Shown: positions 24,527 through 33,643, counted from the first letter of the stretch. The stretch: DNA of 57,039 nucleotides from Acidobacteriota bacterium (GCA_947470805.1 CANIVU010000053.1:1-57039), one strand, 5' to 3'. Made by a program: numbers and translations. The notes: a model not told the origin generated them from the sequence alone.

Positions 24527-25483
24527 TTATTGTAAACCCGGTCGCCACAAAGCGAGCCGTCGATGATACGCCTGCGCCCGCGCCACGTCGCGAAAGATCT
24601 GGGTCTTCAGCTCTTCCGCCGTCTCGAACTTCCGTTCCTCGCGCACACGCCGCAACAACTCAACCGCAATCCCGGCCGGTCTGCGGCCGTCAAACGCGTC
24701 AAGCAAAAACGTCTCTATGGTCCGCCGGTCCCCGTTAAACGTGGGCCGCATCCCAATGTTGGTAATCGAACGCCACTCCCGTTCGCCGTCCACTTCCCGG
24801 GTCCGGGTAATGTAGACGCCGTCCGGCGGAAGCACTTCCGTCGCGGGCTCGATGTTCAGCGTGGGAACGGTCTGTTTGGACCCGATCCCATGGCCCGTCA
24901 CCACCGCGCCGGTCAGCGTGTAGGCGTGCCCCAATAACCGTTGTGCCATCGACATCCGTCCGCTCCCCACAGCCTCGCGAACCAGCGTCGATGAAATCAC
25001 CCCATACCGCGACCGGATCGCCGGCTCGATATGCGTCGAAAATCCCAACTGCAATCCCAACTCCGCCAGCAAATGCATGTCCCCCGCATGCTTATGCCCG
25101 AACCGGAAATTGTCTCCCACCACAATCGCCTTCGTCCCCAACGCGCCCACCAGGATATCCCGCACAAACGAGTCCGGCGACACCCGCGCCAGCTCCCCGT
25201 CAAACGGCAATATCAGGACTTTTTCCAACCCGCAAGCCGCCATCACCGCCACCCGTTGTTCAAACGAAGTGATCCGTTTCGGAGCCCGATCCGGAGCCAC
25301 CACGCATGCCGGATGCGGATCAAACGTCAACGCCGCCGCCCGCCAGCCTTTCCCGCGCGCCAGCATGGAAACTTCCTGGAACAGCGCCTGATGCGCCAAA
25401 TGCGTCCCATCAAAATTGCCAATGGTCAGCGCGCAAGGTCCCAACCGGCCACGCGCATCAGCAAGAGAGCGAAAGACGTCCAT
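24527..25483 (-). CDS. ribF: Bifunctional riboflavin kinase / FAD synthetase
   Basis: RibF makes FMN from riboflavin and then FAD. The 318-residue product has the N-terminal adenylyltransferase (LTIGNFDGTHLAHQALFQEV, FVRDILVGALGTKAIVVGDN, FRFGHKHAGD). The C-terminal flavokinase follows (GHGIGSKQTVPTLNIEP with the PTxN motif, then LPPDGVYITR, ITNIGMRPTF and ETFLLDAF). The usual GxHxGHQ loop reads GTHLAHQ here, a conservative change. The gene lies six bases downstream of the MBL hydrolase gene and shares its strand. Confidence 0.95.
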   Translation of the reverse strand: MDVFRSLADARGRLGPCALTIGNFDGTHLAHQALFQEVSMLARGKGWRAAALTFDPHPACVVAPDRAPKRITSFEQRVAVMAACGLEKVLILPFDGELARVSPDSFVRDILVGALGTKAIVVGDNFRFGHKHAGDMHLLAELGLQLGFSTHIEPAIRSRYGVISSTLVREAVGSGRMSMAQRLLGHAYTLTGAVVTGHGIGSKQTVPTLNIEPATEVLPPDGVYITRTREVDGEREWRSITNIGMRPTFNGDRRTIETFLLDAFDGRRPAGIAVELLRRVREERKFETAEELKTQIFRDVARAQAYHRRLALWRPGLQ

Positions 25484-25489
25484 GGGCCT

Positions 25490-26266
25490 CTATGCGTCCA
25501 CCGTCACCGTCAACCCGTCGTAGGCCAGGCGAACGTTGTCCGGCAACATGCTCTCCGCTCGTTGATGCCCCAGATCGTGACAAATATGCGTGAAATAAGC
25601 GACCCGCGGCTGCAGTTTCTCAACAATCGCCAGCGACTCGGAAACGGTCGAATGCGTCGGATGCGGCTTGTACCGCAGCGCGTCCAGGAACAACGTATCC
25701 AACCCCTGCAACAGCGCCATCGACGCTTCCGGGATGCGATTATGATCCGTCAAATACGCCAGCTTCCCAATCCGAAACCCAAACACGGGCATCGACCCAT
25801 GAAACAGCGGAATCGGAACAATCTCCCGATCAAACAACGGGAACGGCGTGGCGTCAATCGTGACAGTCTCCAACTTCGGCCGGCTCGATTCACTCACGGC
25901 CTCAGAAAAGACATATTGGAAAACCCGCCGAACAATGGAAAGCGTGTCGGCACTCCCATAAACCGGAATATTCCCCGCCTGCCGAAAGTTAAACGGCCGC
26001 ACATCGTCCAACCCCAAAATATGGTCCGCATGCCCATGCGTCAACAAAATCGCATCGAGCTTCGGAATGTGGACCCGCAGCGCCTGATACCGAAAATCCG
26101 GCGTCGTGTCGATGACGACATCCCGCCCATCAAACCGAACCCAAACCGAAGGCCGCAACCGGTTGTCCCGAGGATCGGTGGAGGTGCAGACGTCGCAATG
26201 GCACCCGACAAACGGCACGCCAACGGAGGTCCCGGACCCAAGGACAGTGAGAGTAATCAAGCTCAC
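25490..26266 (-). CDS. MBL-fold metallohydrolase (PhnP-like)
   Basis: The 258-residue product from the GTG at 26266 starts VSLITLTVLGSGTSVGVPFV and has a Cys pair (GCHCDVC). It resembles the PhnP/YycJ type of metallo-beta-lactamase fold phosphodiesterase. The metal motif THGHADHILGLDD, the distal FHGSMPVFGFRIGKLAYLTD with Asp, and the final YFTHICHDLGHQ histidines are all present. PhnP hydrolyses cyclic ribose phosphates; here no phosphonate genes are near, so the substrate is open. It is likely cotranscribed with ribF. Confidence 0.87.
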   Translation of the reverse strand: MSLITLTVLGSGTSVGVPFVGCHCDVCTSTDPRDNRLRPSVWVRFDGRDVVIDTTPDFRYQALRVHIPKLDAILLTHGHADHILGLDDVRPFNFRQAGNIPVYGSADTLSIVRRVFQYVFSEAVSESSRPKLETVTIDATPFPLFDREIVPIPLFHGSMPVFGFRIGKLAYLTDHNRIPEASMALLQGLDTLFLDALRYKPHPTHSTVSESLAIVEKLQPRVAYFTHICHDLGHQRAESMLPDNVRLAYDGLTVTVDA

Positions 26267-26338
26267 AGAAGGTCCTCGGAAGGGGTCATGAGGATATTTT
26301 ACCGTACCCGCCCATAGCGCTACCATGGATCAGACGCA

Positions 26339-27409
26339 ATGAGCCATCTCTTCGATTCCTTCCGCATCGGCCATTTCCGCGGATTCACGGACGTAGAACT
26401 CGCCGACTGCGGCGCCGTCAACCTCCTCATCGGCGCGAATAACTCCGGCAAGTCGTCCATCCTCGAAGCCCTCGCCCTCTACGCCCGGCCATTCGATCAG
26501 CGCGAGTGGATGGAAGTGCTAAAGCGTCGCGATGCGCGGAGCGGGCGTGGTGTACAGGTCGCCGAGCTTCTTTGGCTTTTCAAACAGCACCCTCAATTTC
26601 GCATCGAACTTTCCGCAACCGGTGATGTGCCAATCCGCCATTGGGCAGCGGAAGCCAAGAAAGTTGAACGGATGGCGCCCGCCGATCCGGGAAATAGCGA
26701 AGTAGAGTCTGGAAGCCTGGAACCGCGTACTGGTGTTCAGATAAAAGTCGATGTGGCCCCGTCGAGCTTTGCCAACCTCCCGAGTTCTCAGACATTCCGC
26801 TTTTGGTCGACCGGCTTTGCGATGTGGGAGTCTAGCGAATTTTCGATTGAACTCCACTCCTTAACCCCCTTTTCCCACCGTATCGACCCCCTCCAGCTCA
26901 AAGGCCTCTCCGAAGCCACCCAGCAAGGCTGGAAAGAAGACATCCTCGCTCTCCTCCGCCAAATCGACCCCGCCATCGACGACCTCGAAATCCTCACTCC
27001 CGACGGCCAAACCCCTGCCCTCCATGTGAACTACAAAGGCCTCGGCCTAGCCCCCCTCTCCACCCTAGGCGACGGCCTCCGCCGAATAATCTCCATCGCC
27101 CTGGCCATCGGCAACCTCAAAAACGGCCTCCTCCTAATTGACGAAATCGAAAGCGCCGTCCACGTCTCCGCCCTCGAAACCGTCTTCCCCTGGCTCACCG
27201 CCGCCTGCAAGAAAAACAACGTCCAACTCTTCGCCACCACCCACAGCCTCGAAGCCCTCGACGCCCTGCTCGGTCCAGAACTGGGCAACGACATGGTCCT
27301 CTACCGCCTCAATCGTCCGGACAGACCCGAGCGAGTCCAACGGCTCGCCCCCGATCTGGTCCGCCGCCTCCGCTTTGATCGAGGCCTTGATGTGAGGCTA
27401 GGCCGGTGA
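26339..27409 (+). CDS. AAA-family ATPase (AAA_15/OLD-type), candidate defence gene
   Basis: The 356-residue product has an ABC/SMC-like P-loop at the N-terminus (LLIGANNSGKSSILEALAL, Walker A at residues 32-39). A variable middle follows, then the Walker B near residue 264 (GLLLIDEIESAVH) and a histidine switch (LFATTHSLEAL). This is the architecture of OLD, Gabija GajA and PARIS AriA ATPases. The next gene overlaps it by four bases and encodes a TOPRIM-type protein, so the two form a split OLD-like pair. Composition varies along the gene: the middle third is less C-rich than the ends and the neighbours, which suggests a mosaic or transferred origin. Confidence 0.85.
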   Translation: MSHLFDSFRIGHFRGFTDVELADCGAVNLLIGANNSGKSSILEALALYARPFDQREWMEVLKRRDARSGRGVQVAELLWLFKQHPQFRIELSATGDVPIRHWAAEAKKVERMAPADPGNSEVESGSLEPRTGVQIKVDVAPSSFANLPSSQTFRFWSTGFAMWESSEFSIELHSLTPFSHRIDPLQLKGLSEATQQGWKEDILALLRQIDPAIDDLEILTPDGQTPALHVNYKGLGLAPLSTLGDGLRRIISIALAIGNLKNGLLLIDEIESAVHVSALETVFPWLTAACKKNNVQLFATTHSLEALDALLGPELGNDMVLYRLNRPDRPERVQRLAPDLVRRLRFDRGLDVRLGR

Positions 27410-28170
27410 ACTTCGGTTATCTTCTCGTCGAAGGCCCCCATGACGCGGCATTTGTTGGAAAACTGCTCCGGCTGGCCGGATTCTCGCGTATTCAGCAGCG
27501 GAATCGCGTGGCCACTCATTGGGATCCCCTGATTCCAACAACATTCCCGCACAATGGTGATCTCCTGAAGCGGATGCCGGTCCCGACTTTCTATCAAAGC
27601 AAGCTGGCCTCAATCGCCCTCCATATCGCCATCGGCGATGGCAACATCGCCAACACTCTGCAAGAGTCCTTCGCCTCGGTACCGGTAGCTTCCATTAGCT
27701 TCGTCGGCATTATTCTGGATGCGGATTCCAAGGTTACCCCCGCCGCCCGATTTCAGGCATTGAAGAAGCTAGTCTCCGAGCACATCGCCGATTGGCCTGA
27801 CGCACCGGGCCTCGTCGCCGCCGCGCCGCCGAGGACCGGCATCTACGTGCTCCCCGATAACCAAAATCACGGCACTCTAGAGGATCTACTCCTTGAAGCC
27901 GCTGCAATCACTTGGCCCGAAACACGAATCCTTGCTCGTAATCACGTCACTGCCGCAACGGAAACACTATCGGGCGAAGATCTCGCTGAAATGCAAAAAC
28001 CCGCCGGCCCCAACAAAGCCATCGCCGCCTCCATCTCCAACCTCCTTCGCCCCGGAAAAGCCATCCAAGTCTCCATTGAAGACAATGACTGGCTCACCCC
28101 CGCCACCCTCACCCTCCCCCGAATAGCTGCCCTCCAAACCTTCCTCCACCAACTCATCGGTCTGCCTTAA
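27406..28170 (+). CDS. DUF3226/DUF4435-like TOPRIM protein, partner of the AAA ATPase
   Basis: The 254-residue product starts with GTG inside the end of the ATPase gene. It carries TOPRIM hallmarks: the acidic loop LLVEGPHDAAFVGKLL (Glu9, Asp13), the DxD in FVGIILDADSK (Asp105 and Asp107), and GTLEDLLLEAA, a block typical of DUF3226/DUF4435 proteins. In OLD and PARIS systems such a domain is the nuclease or tRNA-cleaving effector controlled by the ATPase. The pairing here is tight, but whether it acts against phage is inference. Its 3' end overlaps the convergent methyltransferase gene by 17 bases. Confidence 0.75.
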   Translation: MNFGYLLVEGPHDAAFVGKLLRLAGFSRIQQRNRVATHWDPLIPTTFPHNGDLLKRMPVPTFYQSKLASIALHIAIGDGNIANTLQESFASVPVASISFVGIILDADSKVTPAARFQALKKLVSEHIADWPDAPGLVAAAPPRTGIYVLPDNQNHGTLEDLLLEAAAITWPETRILARNHVTAATETLSGEDLAEMQKPAGPNKAIAASISNLLRPGKAIQVSIEDNDWLTPATLTLPRIAALQTFLHQLIGLP

Positions 28171-28756
28171 ATAGCACCCAAGTCGTCATCGCCCGCAAAT
28201 CCTGCACCACCGTAGTCTTAATCGGGTCCGCCAACTCCGCCCCCAACCGCCCCGTCCACTCCCGCAACAACCCCGCATCCACCAAATACCGCTCCGACCC
28301 ATCCATCAACAAGAACCGCCGTCCCCCCAAAGATTCCACCTCCTCCTCCACCCCAATCGTCGAAGCCAACCGGCAAAAGAACAACCCACCCGGCCGCAAA
28401 ACCCGCCAAGCCCCCAACAACATCGCCCCAAACTCCGCGTCATCCAAAGCAAAGTGCAAAACCGCACTCAAAATCACCACATCCGCGCACCCATCCGGAA
28501 ACGTCATCCCCTGCACCGGCTCCACCCGGAAGTTCGACTCCGGCAACCCCGCCCCCATCGCCCGAACCCCCGCGACAGCCTCCACCGATACATCCGCTGC
28601 AAACACCTCAAACCCCGTCCCCAAGAAATAGACCAAATTCCGCCCGCCCCCACACCCGGCATCCAAAATCCGCATCCCCGGCCGGATCCGCCCCTTCAAA
28701 ATCTGATCAAACAGATAAATATCAATATCCCCAAACTGCTCGCGCACCGGATTCAT
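28154..28756 (-). CDS. Class I SAM-dependent methyltransferase
   Basis: The 200-residue product has the SAM-binding motif MRILDAGCGGGRNLVYFLGT, VFAADVSVEAVAGVRAMGAG with the acidic ribose contact, PDGCADVVILSAVLHFALDD and RVLRPGGLFFCRLAS. This is a complete seven-strand methyltransferase of the UbiE/TehB type. The substrate is unknown. The start lies 13 bases from the second copy of the 43-base repeat. Being convergent with the TOPRIM gene, it is not evidently part of that pair. Confidence 0.88.
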   Translation of the reverse strand: MNPVREQFGDIDIYLFDQILKGRIRPGMRILDAGCGGGRNLVYFLGTGFEVFAADVSVEAVAGVRAMGAGLPESNFRVEPVQGMTFPDGCADVVILSAVLHFALDDAEFGAMLLGAWRVLRPGGLFFCRLASTIGVEEEVESLGGRRFLLMDGSERYLVDAGLLREWTGRLGAELADPIKTTVVQDLRAMTTWVLFKADR

Positions 28757-28768
28757 CCGTAAATCATA

Positions 28769-28811
28769 CGTCTTAAACCCGTGTCAGTCACCCTATTTTT
28801 CTCCGTAAAAC
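28769..28811. repeat. Dispersed 43-bp repeat, copy 2
   Basis: This is the second copy of the repeat at 17935-17977, with T-to-C changes at two positions. It lies just upstream of the methyltransferase start in an AT-richer gap that leads to the terminase-like gene. Confidence 0.85.
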
Positions 28812-28950
28812 AAAACACGATCACAACACTTGAAAATAAATTCAAAATCGAACAACCCAAATCCCACCACCAACTTACCCAGCCCAGTACTAAAATCCTC
28901 AAAGTACTTACGCCCAAAGTCGCATGCTAATTGTGGTTGTAGGAGGCATT

Positions 28951-30072
28951 ATGCAAACTGCAAAAAACACCCGTTCCGAACAAGCTCGCATCAACGGAGC
29001 CAAATCCCGCGGCCCGATCACGCCGCAGGGCCAGCGCCGCGCCAGCACCGCGCCCCTCCAACACGGTCTCTACGCCACAGACGCCACCCTCAAACCCACC
29101 GTCGACGACACCCAATACGCCGCCCTCCGCGCCGACTACCAGTCCGCCTGGGCCGCCCCCAACCGCGTCATCGCCGACAAAGTCGACGACCTCGTCGCCA
29201 TCCGCTGGGAGCTCAACCGCGTCCGCGAAGTCCGCCGCCAGCACTTCGCCGCTCTGTACAACGACATCGCCGCCCACCACAACGCCAAAACCAACAACCA
29301 ATCCGTCGTCGCCGAAGCCGAAATCCAGGCCAACGCCGCCTCCGGAACCGTCGACCGTTTCGACCTCCGTATCCGCCGCTACCACCTGGAAATCTCCCGC
29401 ATCGAACGCGACATCCTGCGCGACCTCCGCCACTTCTCCGCCAGCGCAGGGTCCCAAATGTCGTTGAAAACAAACGAAGTGGAACCCAACCAGAACCCAA
29501 TCGATTGGGTCGAAGAGACCTTCGGCCTCGCCCTCGACCCCCACCAGGAGTCGGTCCTCACGGCCACCGCTCAAACCACCGTCCTCGCCGCCGCCCGCTA
29601 CAGCGGCAAGACGACAGCGCTCGCCCTCCGCGCGCTCCACGAGGTCGCCGCAAACCCCTTCGCCCAGGTGGCCTGCCTCAGCCCCACCGGCGGCCTCCTC
29701 GCCAAGGTGCAGGAACTCGCCCTCACCGCCGGCGCGACAAGCGCCAACATCTCCGGCACAATCACCCGGGCGACAACCCTGGTCCTGATCGACGAAGCCA
29801 CGCGCCTCAAAAACCAGCCGGCCCTCCCCGCAGGCATGCGCATGATCCTCGCCGGCACGCCAAAGGGCACCCGCAACTTCCTCCACGACCAATGGCAACG
29901 CCCCGACGCCGCCAAAATCCACGGACCCGCGGCCAACTGCGCCATCATCTCCGACGCGCTCCTCCAACGCGCCAAGGACACCCTATCGCCCGCCCAACTC
30001 CGCCAGGAGTTCGGAGCCGAATTCATCGACCCGCCCCAGCCGCGCTGCGACCTCCTACCCCTCGCCCAGTAG
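28951..30072 (+). CDS. Fusion of acidobacterial NGAKSRGP N-terminus with terminase-like ATPase
   Basis: The 373-residue product starts at the ATG at 28951 with AGGAGG eight to nine bases upstream. Residues 1-150 have RINGAKSRGPITPQGQRRAS and LQHGLYATD, the N-terminus of a large uncharacterised family in Solibacter relatives, followed by long helices. From about residue 180 a phage terminase-type ATPase appears: LDPHQESVLTATAQTTVLAA, the P-loop AARYSGKTTALALRAL, Walker B LVLIDEATRL, and AGTPKGTRNFLHDQW. It stops after LRQEFGAEFIDP, just where the terminase nuclease domain would start. It has no other phage genes around it. It is convergent with, and overlaps, the sigma-54 activator gene by 18 bases. 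Confidence 0.75.
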   Translation: MQTAKNTRSEQARINGAKSRGPITPQGQRRASTAPLQHGLYATDATLKPTVDDTQYAALRADYQSAWAAPNRVIADKVDDLVAIRWELNRVREVRRQHFAALYNDIAAHHNAKTNNQSVVAEAEIQANAASGTVDRFDLRIRRYHLEISRIERDILRDLRHFSASAGSQMSLKTNEVEPNQNPIDWVEETFGLALDPHQESVLTATAQTTVLAAARYSGKTTALALRALHEVAANPFAQVACLSPTGGLLAKVQELALTAGATSANISGTITRATTLVLIDEATRLKNQPALPAGMRMILAGTPKGTRNFLHDQWQRPDAAKIHGPAANCAIISDALLQRAKDTLSPAQLRQEFGAEFIDPPQPRCDLLPLAQ

Positions 30073-31434
30073 CCGGTACAGCGTCGACCGCGTCACGCCC
30101 AAAACCTCGGCCGCCTTGCTCTTGTTCCCGGCGAAATGCTCGACAACAGCCCGCGCGTGCCGCTGCGAAAGCTGCTCCAAACTGAGCAACTCCACGCCGC
30201 CGTCCGCCGTGCCGCCATCCGCCACCGCAACAGGGACAGGCATAACCGGCGCCGCAACCGCCACCCGCTGAAACGAAGGCGGCAAATCGCGGACATCGAC
30301 AAACTCGCCATCGGCCATCATGCATGCCGACCCGATGACGTTTTCCAACTCGCGCACGTTGCCCGGCCACGAATGCCGCGCCAGCAACGCCTGCGCCCTT
30401 GGCGTTACGCCCGCCAAGTTCTTCCCGTACTCGCCGGCATAATGCGCCACAAAATGCCGAACGAGGAACGGAAAATCCTCCATCCGCTCGGACAGGTTGG
30501 GCAGGTGAATCTCCACCATGCTCAATCGATAGTAAAGGTCCTCGCGGAACGTTCCCGAACCCATCATCTCTTCGAGAGGTCGGTTCGTCGCCGCCACCAC
30601 GCGCACGCTGATCTTCTTGGTCGCCGTCGCGCCAACTGGCTTAATCTCCTGCTGCTGGATCGCCCGCAGCAGTTTACTCTGCATCGCCAACGGCAAGTCG
30701 CCCAGCTCGTCCAGAAACAGCGTACCTCCGTGCGCCGCTTCAAACAGCCCCTTCTTGTCCGCCGATGCACCCGTAAAGGAGCCTTTCAAATGTCCAAACA
30801 TCTCGCTCTCAAACAGCGACTCCGTGATCGCGGAACAATTCGCAATCACGAACGGTCCCGCCGCCACTGGACTCAAAGCGTGCAGCGCATGCGCGGCCAA
30901 CTCCTTGCCGGTGCCCGTCGCACCCCGCACCAGCGCCACCCGGAAGTGTGGCGCCACCCGGCGGATCAGCGCGAACAGCTCCAGCATCTGGGGGCTCCGG
31001 CCCACCATGCCCTGGAACCGGTTGGCCTGCAATAACTCGGTCTCCAACCGCGCCGCCTCAAACCGCCGTTGCGCGTCATCGACCAGCTCTTTAATCCGCG
31101 CCCGCAATGCCGCGATCTTCACCGGCTTGGTCAGATAATCGGAGGCACCCTTCCGGATGGCCTCGACGGCGGACTCCGGCGTGTAGTGTCCGGTCAGCAA
31201 AATTACATCGGTCCCCGGCGCCGACTGCGTGATCTCCTCGAGCAGTTCGAGGCCGCTCACATCGGGCAGCATCAAGTCCAGCAACACGATCTGCGGCCGT
31301 TCTTCCGCCAGCACCACCCGCGCCTCGGCGCCATTGGCAGCGGTCAGGATACGCAGGCCCATCGACCCCAGCGCATCGCGCACCAGGTCAAGACTCAGCG
31401 GGTCATCGTCCACCGCCAACAGCGAAAGAACCAT
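30055..31434 (-). CDS. Sigma-54-dependent response regulator (NtrC family)
   Basis: The 459-residue product from the ATG at 31434 has a receiver domain (SLLAVDDDPLSLDLVRDALG; phosphorylated Asp in IVLLDLMLPDVSG). It also has a central AAA+ domain (VRGATGTGKELAAHALHALS; the sigma-54 contact loop reads GSFTGA in HLKGSFTGAS; FLDELGDLPLAMQSKLLRAI) and a C-terminal Fis-type helix-turn-helix (AEVLGVTRSTLYRLL). It activates sigma-54 promoters when phosphorylated. The canonical loop is GAFTGA, so the Ser is a variant. It is divergent from the hybrid kinase gene with only 40 bases between, and these are likely partners. Confidence 0.95.
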   Translation of the reverse strand: MVLSLLAVDDDPLSLDLVRDALGSMGLRILTAANGAEARVVLAEERPQIVLLDLMLPDVSGLELLEEITQSAPGTDVILLTGHYTPESAVEAIRKGASDYLTKPVKIAALRARIKELVDDAQRRFEAARLETELLQANRFQGMVGRSPQMLELFALIRRVAPHFRVALVRGATGTGKELAAHALHALSPVAAGPFVIANCSAITESLFESEMFGHLKGSFTGASADKKGLFEAAHGGTLFLDELGDLPLAMQSKLLRAIQQQEIKPVGATATKKISVRVVAATNRPLEEMMGSGTFREDLYYRLSMVEIHLPNLSERMEDFPFLVRHFVAHYAGEYGKNLAGVTPRAQALLARHSWPGNVRELENVIGSACMMADGEFVDVRDLPPSFQRVAVAAPVMPVPVAVADGGTADGGVELLSLEQLSQRHARAVVEHFAGNKSKAAEVLGVTRSTLYRLLGEG

Positions 31435-31474
31435 ACCCGCCAGCGTAACAAAACAAAAGAAAGGAGCCCAATAA

Positions 31475-33643
31475 ATGCAGCCCAACCGCCATCCGCGCCA
31501 TAATCAACCCATGCGCAATTGGTCGTCGCGATTCGCGTCGCTCGATGAGATGATCTACGTTCTCATCGGAGCCCTCGTGCTCGCGCTCGGCGTTGGCGCC
31601 GTCTATCTCAACTGGCAAAAGGCCACGCAAGCCGACCTCCTCGCCCGCCAAAACCGCCGCGCCGTTGGCCTCCTCCGCCAGTTCCAATCCACCGTCGCCG
31701 AAGCCGAATCCGGCCAGCGCGGCTTCCTCCTCACAGGCGAAGCCGAATTCCTCGCCCCCTACTCTCGCGCCATGGAATCGCTCGACGGCCAGCTCAACCA
31801 GCTCCGCGAACTCGGCGATACCCACGCCCCCATCGGTTCCGGCCTCCCCAAAATCGAGCAGCTCTCCTCCCTCAAAATCGCCGAACTCACCCGATCCATC
31901 CAGGCCGGCTGGCTCGGCGAGTGGGAGTTCGCCAACGGCCTCGTCGAACAGGGCCGCCTCCTCGAAACCTCCTCCAAACTCCGCGACGTCATCGCCGACG
32001 TCGAACTCCGCACCCTCGAAGAAGGCGAGCGCCTCACGCAGGAAACCCTCTCCAGCATGAACATGGCCGCGTTCCTCTCCGTGCTCTGCTGCGTCGGCCT
32101 CTTCGTCCTGTTCGCCATCGAAAACCAGCGCGTCGCCGCCCGCCGGCGCGCCGCCGAACACGCCAGCGCCGTCAAATCCGCCTTCCTCGCCTCCATGTCC
32201 CACGAGCTTCGCACCCCGCTAAACGCCGTCATCGGCTACAGCCAGATGCTCCAGGAAGAGGCCGAAGCCGACAACCGCACCACCGATTTCCAGGACCTCC
32301 AGAAGATCGAGTCCGCCGGCAAACACCTCCTCGAACTCATCAACTCCATCCTCGAAATGTCCAAAATCGAGGCTGGCAAAGTCGAAGTCCACGCCTCCCC
32401 CTTCCTCGTCCCCGAACTGGTCGACGAGGTCATCGAACTCGTCCGCCCCATGGCCGCCAAGAACGGCAACACGCTCGACATCGTCCTCGCGCCTGGCATC
32501 GGCCGCATGTATTCCGACGTCGTCAAAATTCGCCAGTGCCTGCTGAATTTGCTCTCCAACGCCAGCAAATTCACGCAAAAAGGCAAGATCACCCTCCGCG
32601 TCGAACGCGTCATCGAAGGCCAGCGCCCCTTCCTCCGCTTCGACGTCATCGACTCCGGCCCCGGCATCTCCGCCGAAGAAATCACCCGCCTCTTCGAGCC
32701 GTTCCATCAACTCGAATCCACCCCCGTCCGCGGCAAAGGGCAGGGAACCGGACTCGGCCTGGCCATCACCCAGCGCCTCACCCGCATGCTCGGCGGCGAC
32801 ACGTTCGTCCAATCGGAGCCCGGCGTCGGCTCCACGTTCACCCTGTCTCTGCCGGAAGAACTTACCCCCGGCTCGCTCCACGCCGCGCCGCCCCTCCGCC
32901 CCAGCGAGAAGCCGACGGTGCTCGTCATCGATGACGACGCCGCCATCCACGGCCTCGTTCGCCGCCTCTTCGAAAAACATCCCGTCGACGTAGCGGTGGC
33001 CCGAAACGGCGAAGAAGGCATGCGCATGGCCCGCGTGCTCAACCCGCGCGTCATTACACTCGACGTTGTCATGGAAGGCGCCGACGGCTGGGAAATCCTC
33101 CGCCGCCTCAAGGCCGACCCCCAGCTCTCCCGCATCCCCGTCATCCTGATGAGCATCCTCGATACCCACGGCGACCCCCGCGGCTTCCTCGCCGACGAGG
33201 TCTTCACCAAGCCCGTCGATATCGATCGTTTGTCCGGCGCCATTCTTCGCCACGCCGCCACCGGTCGCGCCCACTCGGCCCTGATCGTCGATGACAGCCC
33301 AGACGCCCGCGGCCTGCTCAAACGCCAACTCCAGAACCTCGGCTGGACCATCTACGAAGCCGCCGATGGCGCCGAAGCCCTCGAAAAATGCGCGGCCATC
33401 CAACCCGGCGTCGTCGTGCTCGATCTCATGATGCCCAAGGTCGATGGCTTTGAATTCCTCACCCGCCTCCGCGCCACCGAACAAGGGCAAAAGACCCCCG
33501 TGCTCGTCGTCACCGCCATGGATCTCGACCCCGCCCAGCGCCAGCGGCTCAAACAACAAGCCGCCGCCGTCGTCAGCAAAGGCGCCCTCCGCGGCAACGA
33601 CCTGATCGCGCAAGTCCTCGCCAGCCTCGAGGTATCGAAATGA
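31475..33643 (+). CDS. CHASE3 hybrid histidine kinase with two receiver domains
   Basis: The 722-residue membrane protein has a first transmembrane helix (residues about 28-47), then a CHASE3 sensor (VGLLRQFQSTVAEAESGQRG, FLLTGEAEFLAPY) and a second helix near residue 200. A HisKA domain follows (FLASMSHELRTPLNAVIGYS), then HATPase (NLLSNASKFTQ, DSGPGISAEEI, GTGLGLAI). Two receivers complete it (VLVIDDDAAIHGLVRRLFEK, then ALIVDDSPDARGLLKRQLQN). The ATG at 31475 has AGGAG ten bases upstream; Met13 (31511) is an alternative. It overlaps the next gene by four bases and heads a three-gene relay operon. Confidence 0.95.
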   Translation: MQPNRHPRHNQPMRNWSSRFASLDEMIYVLIGALVLALGVGAVYLNWQKATQADLLARQNRRAVGLLRQFQSTVAEAESGQRGFLLTGEAEFLAPYSRAMESLDGQLNQLRELGDTHAPIGSGLPKIEQLSSLKIAELTRSIQAGWLGEWEFANGLVEQGRLLETSSKLRDVIADVELRTLEEGERLTQETLSSMNMAAFLSVLCCVGLFVLFAIENQRVAARRRAAEHASAVKSAFLASMSHELRTPLNAVIGYSQMLQEEAEADNRTTDFQDLQKIESAGKHLLELINSILEMSKIEAGKVEVHASPFLVPELVDEVIELVRPMAAKNGNTLDIVLAPGIGRMYSDVVKIRQCLLNLLSNASKFTQKGKITLRVERVIEGQRPFLRFDVIDSGPGISAEEITRLFEPFHQLESTPVRGKGQGTGLGLAITQRLTRMLGGDTFVQSEPGVGSTFTLSLPEELTPGSLHAAPPLRPSEKPTVLVIDDDAAIHGLVRRLFEKHPVDVAVARNGEEGMRMARVLNPRVITLDVVMEGADGWEILRRLKADPQLSRIPVILMSILDTHGDPRGFLADEVFTKPVDIDRLSGAILRHAATGRAHSALIVDDSPDARGLLKRQLQNLGWTIYEAADGAEALEKCAAIQPGVVVLDLMMPKVDGFEFLTRLRATEQGQKTPVLVVTAMDLDPAQRQRLKQQAAAVVSKGALRGNDLIAQVLASLEVSK

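Noticed and set aside
28951-30072. Prophage inferred from a terminase-like gene
   Set aside because: No capsid, portal, tail, integrase or lysis gene, nor att-like repeats, are near it.
28830-30185. 451-codon frame overlapping the terminase-like gene in another frame
   Set aside because: Arg/Pro-rich with no family; the other frame has P-loop and Walker B motifs.
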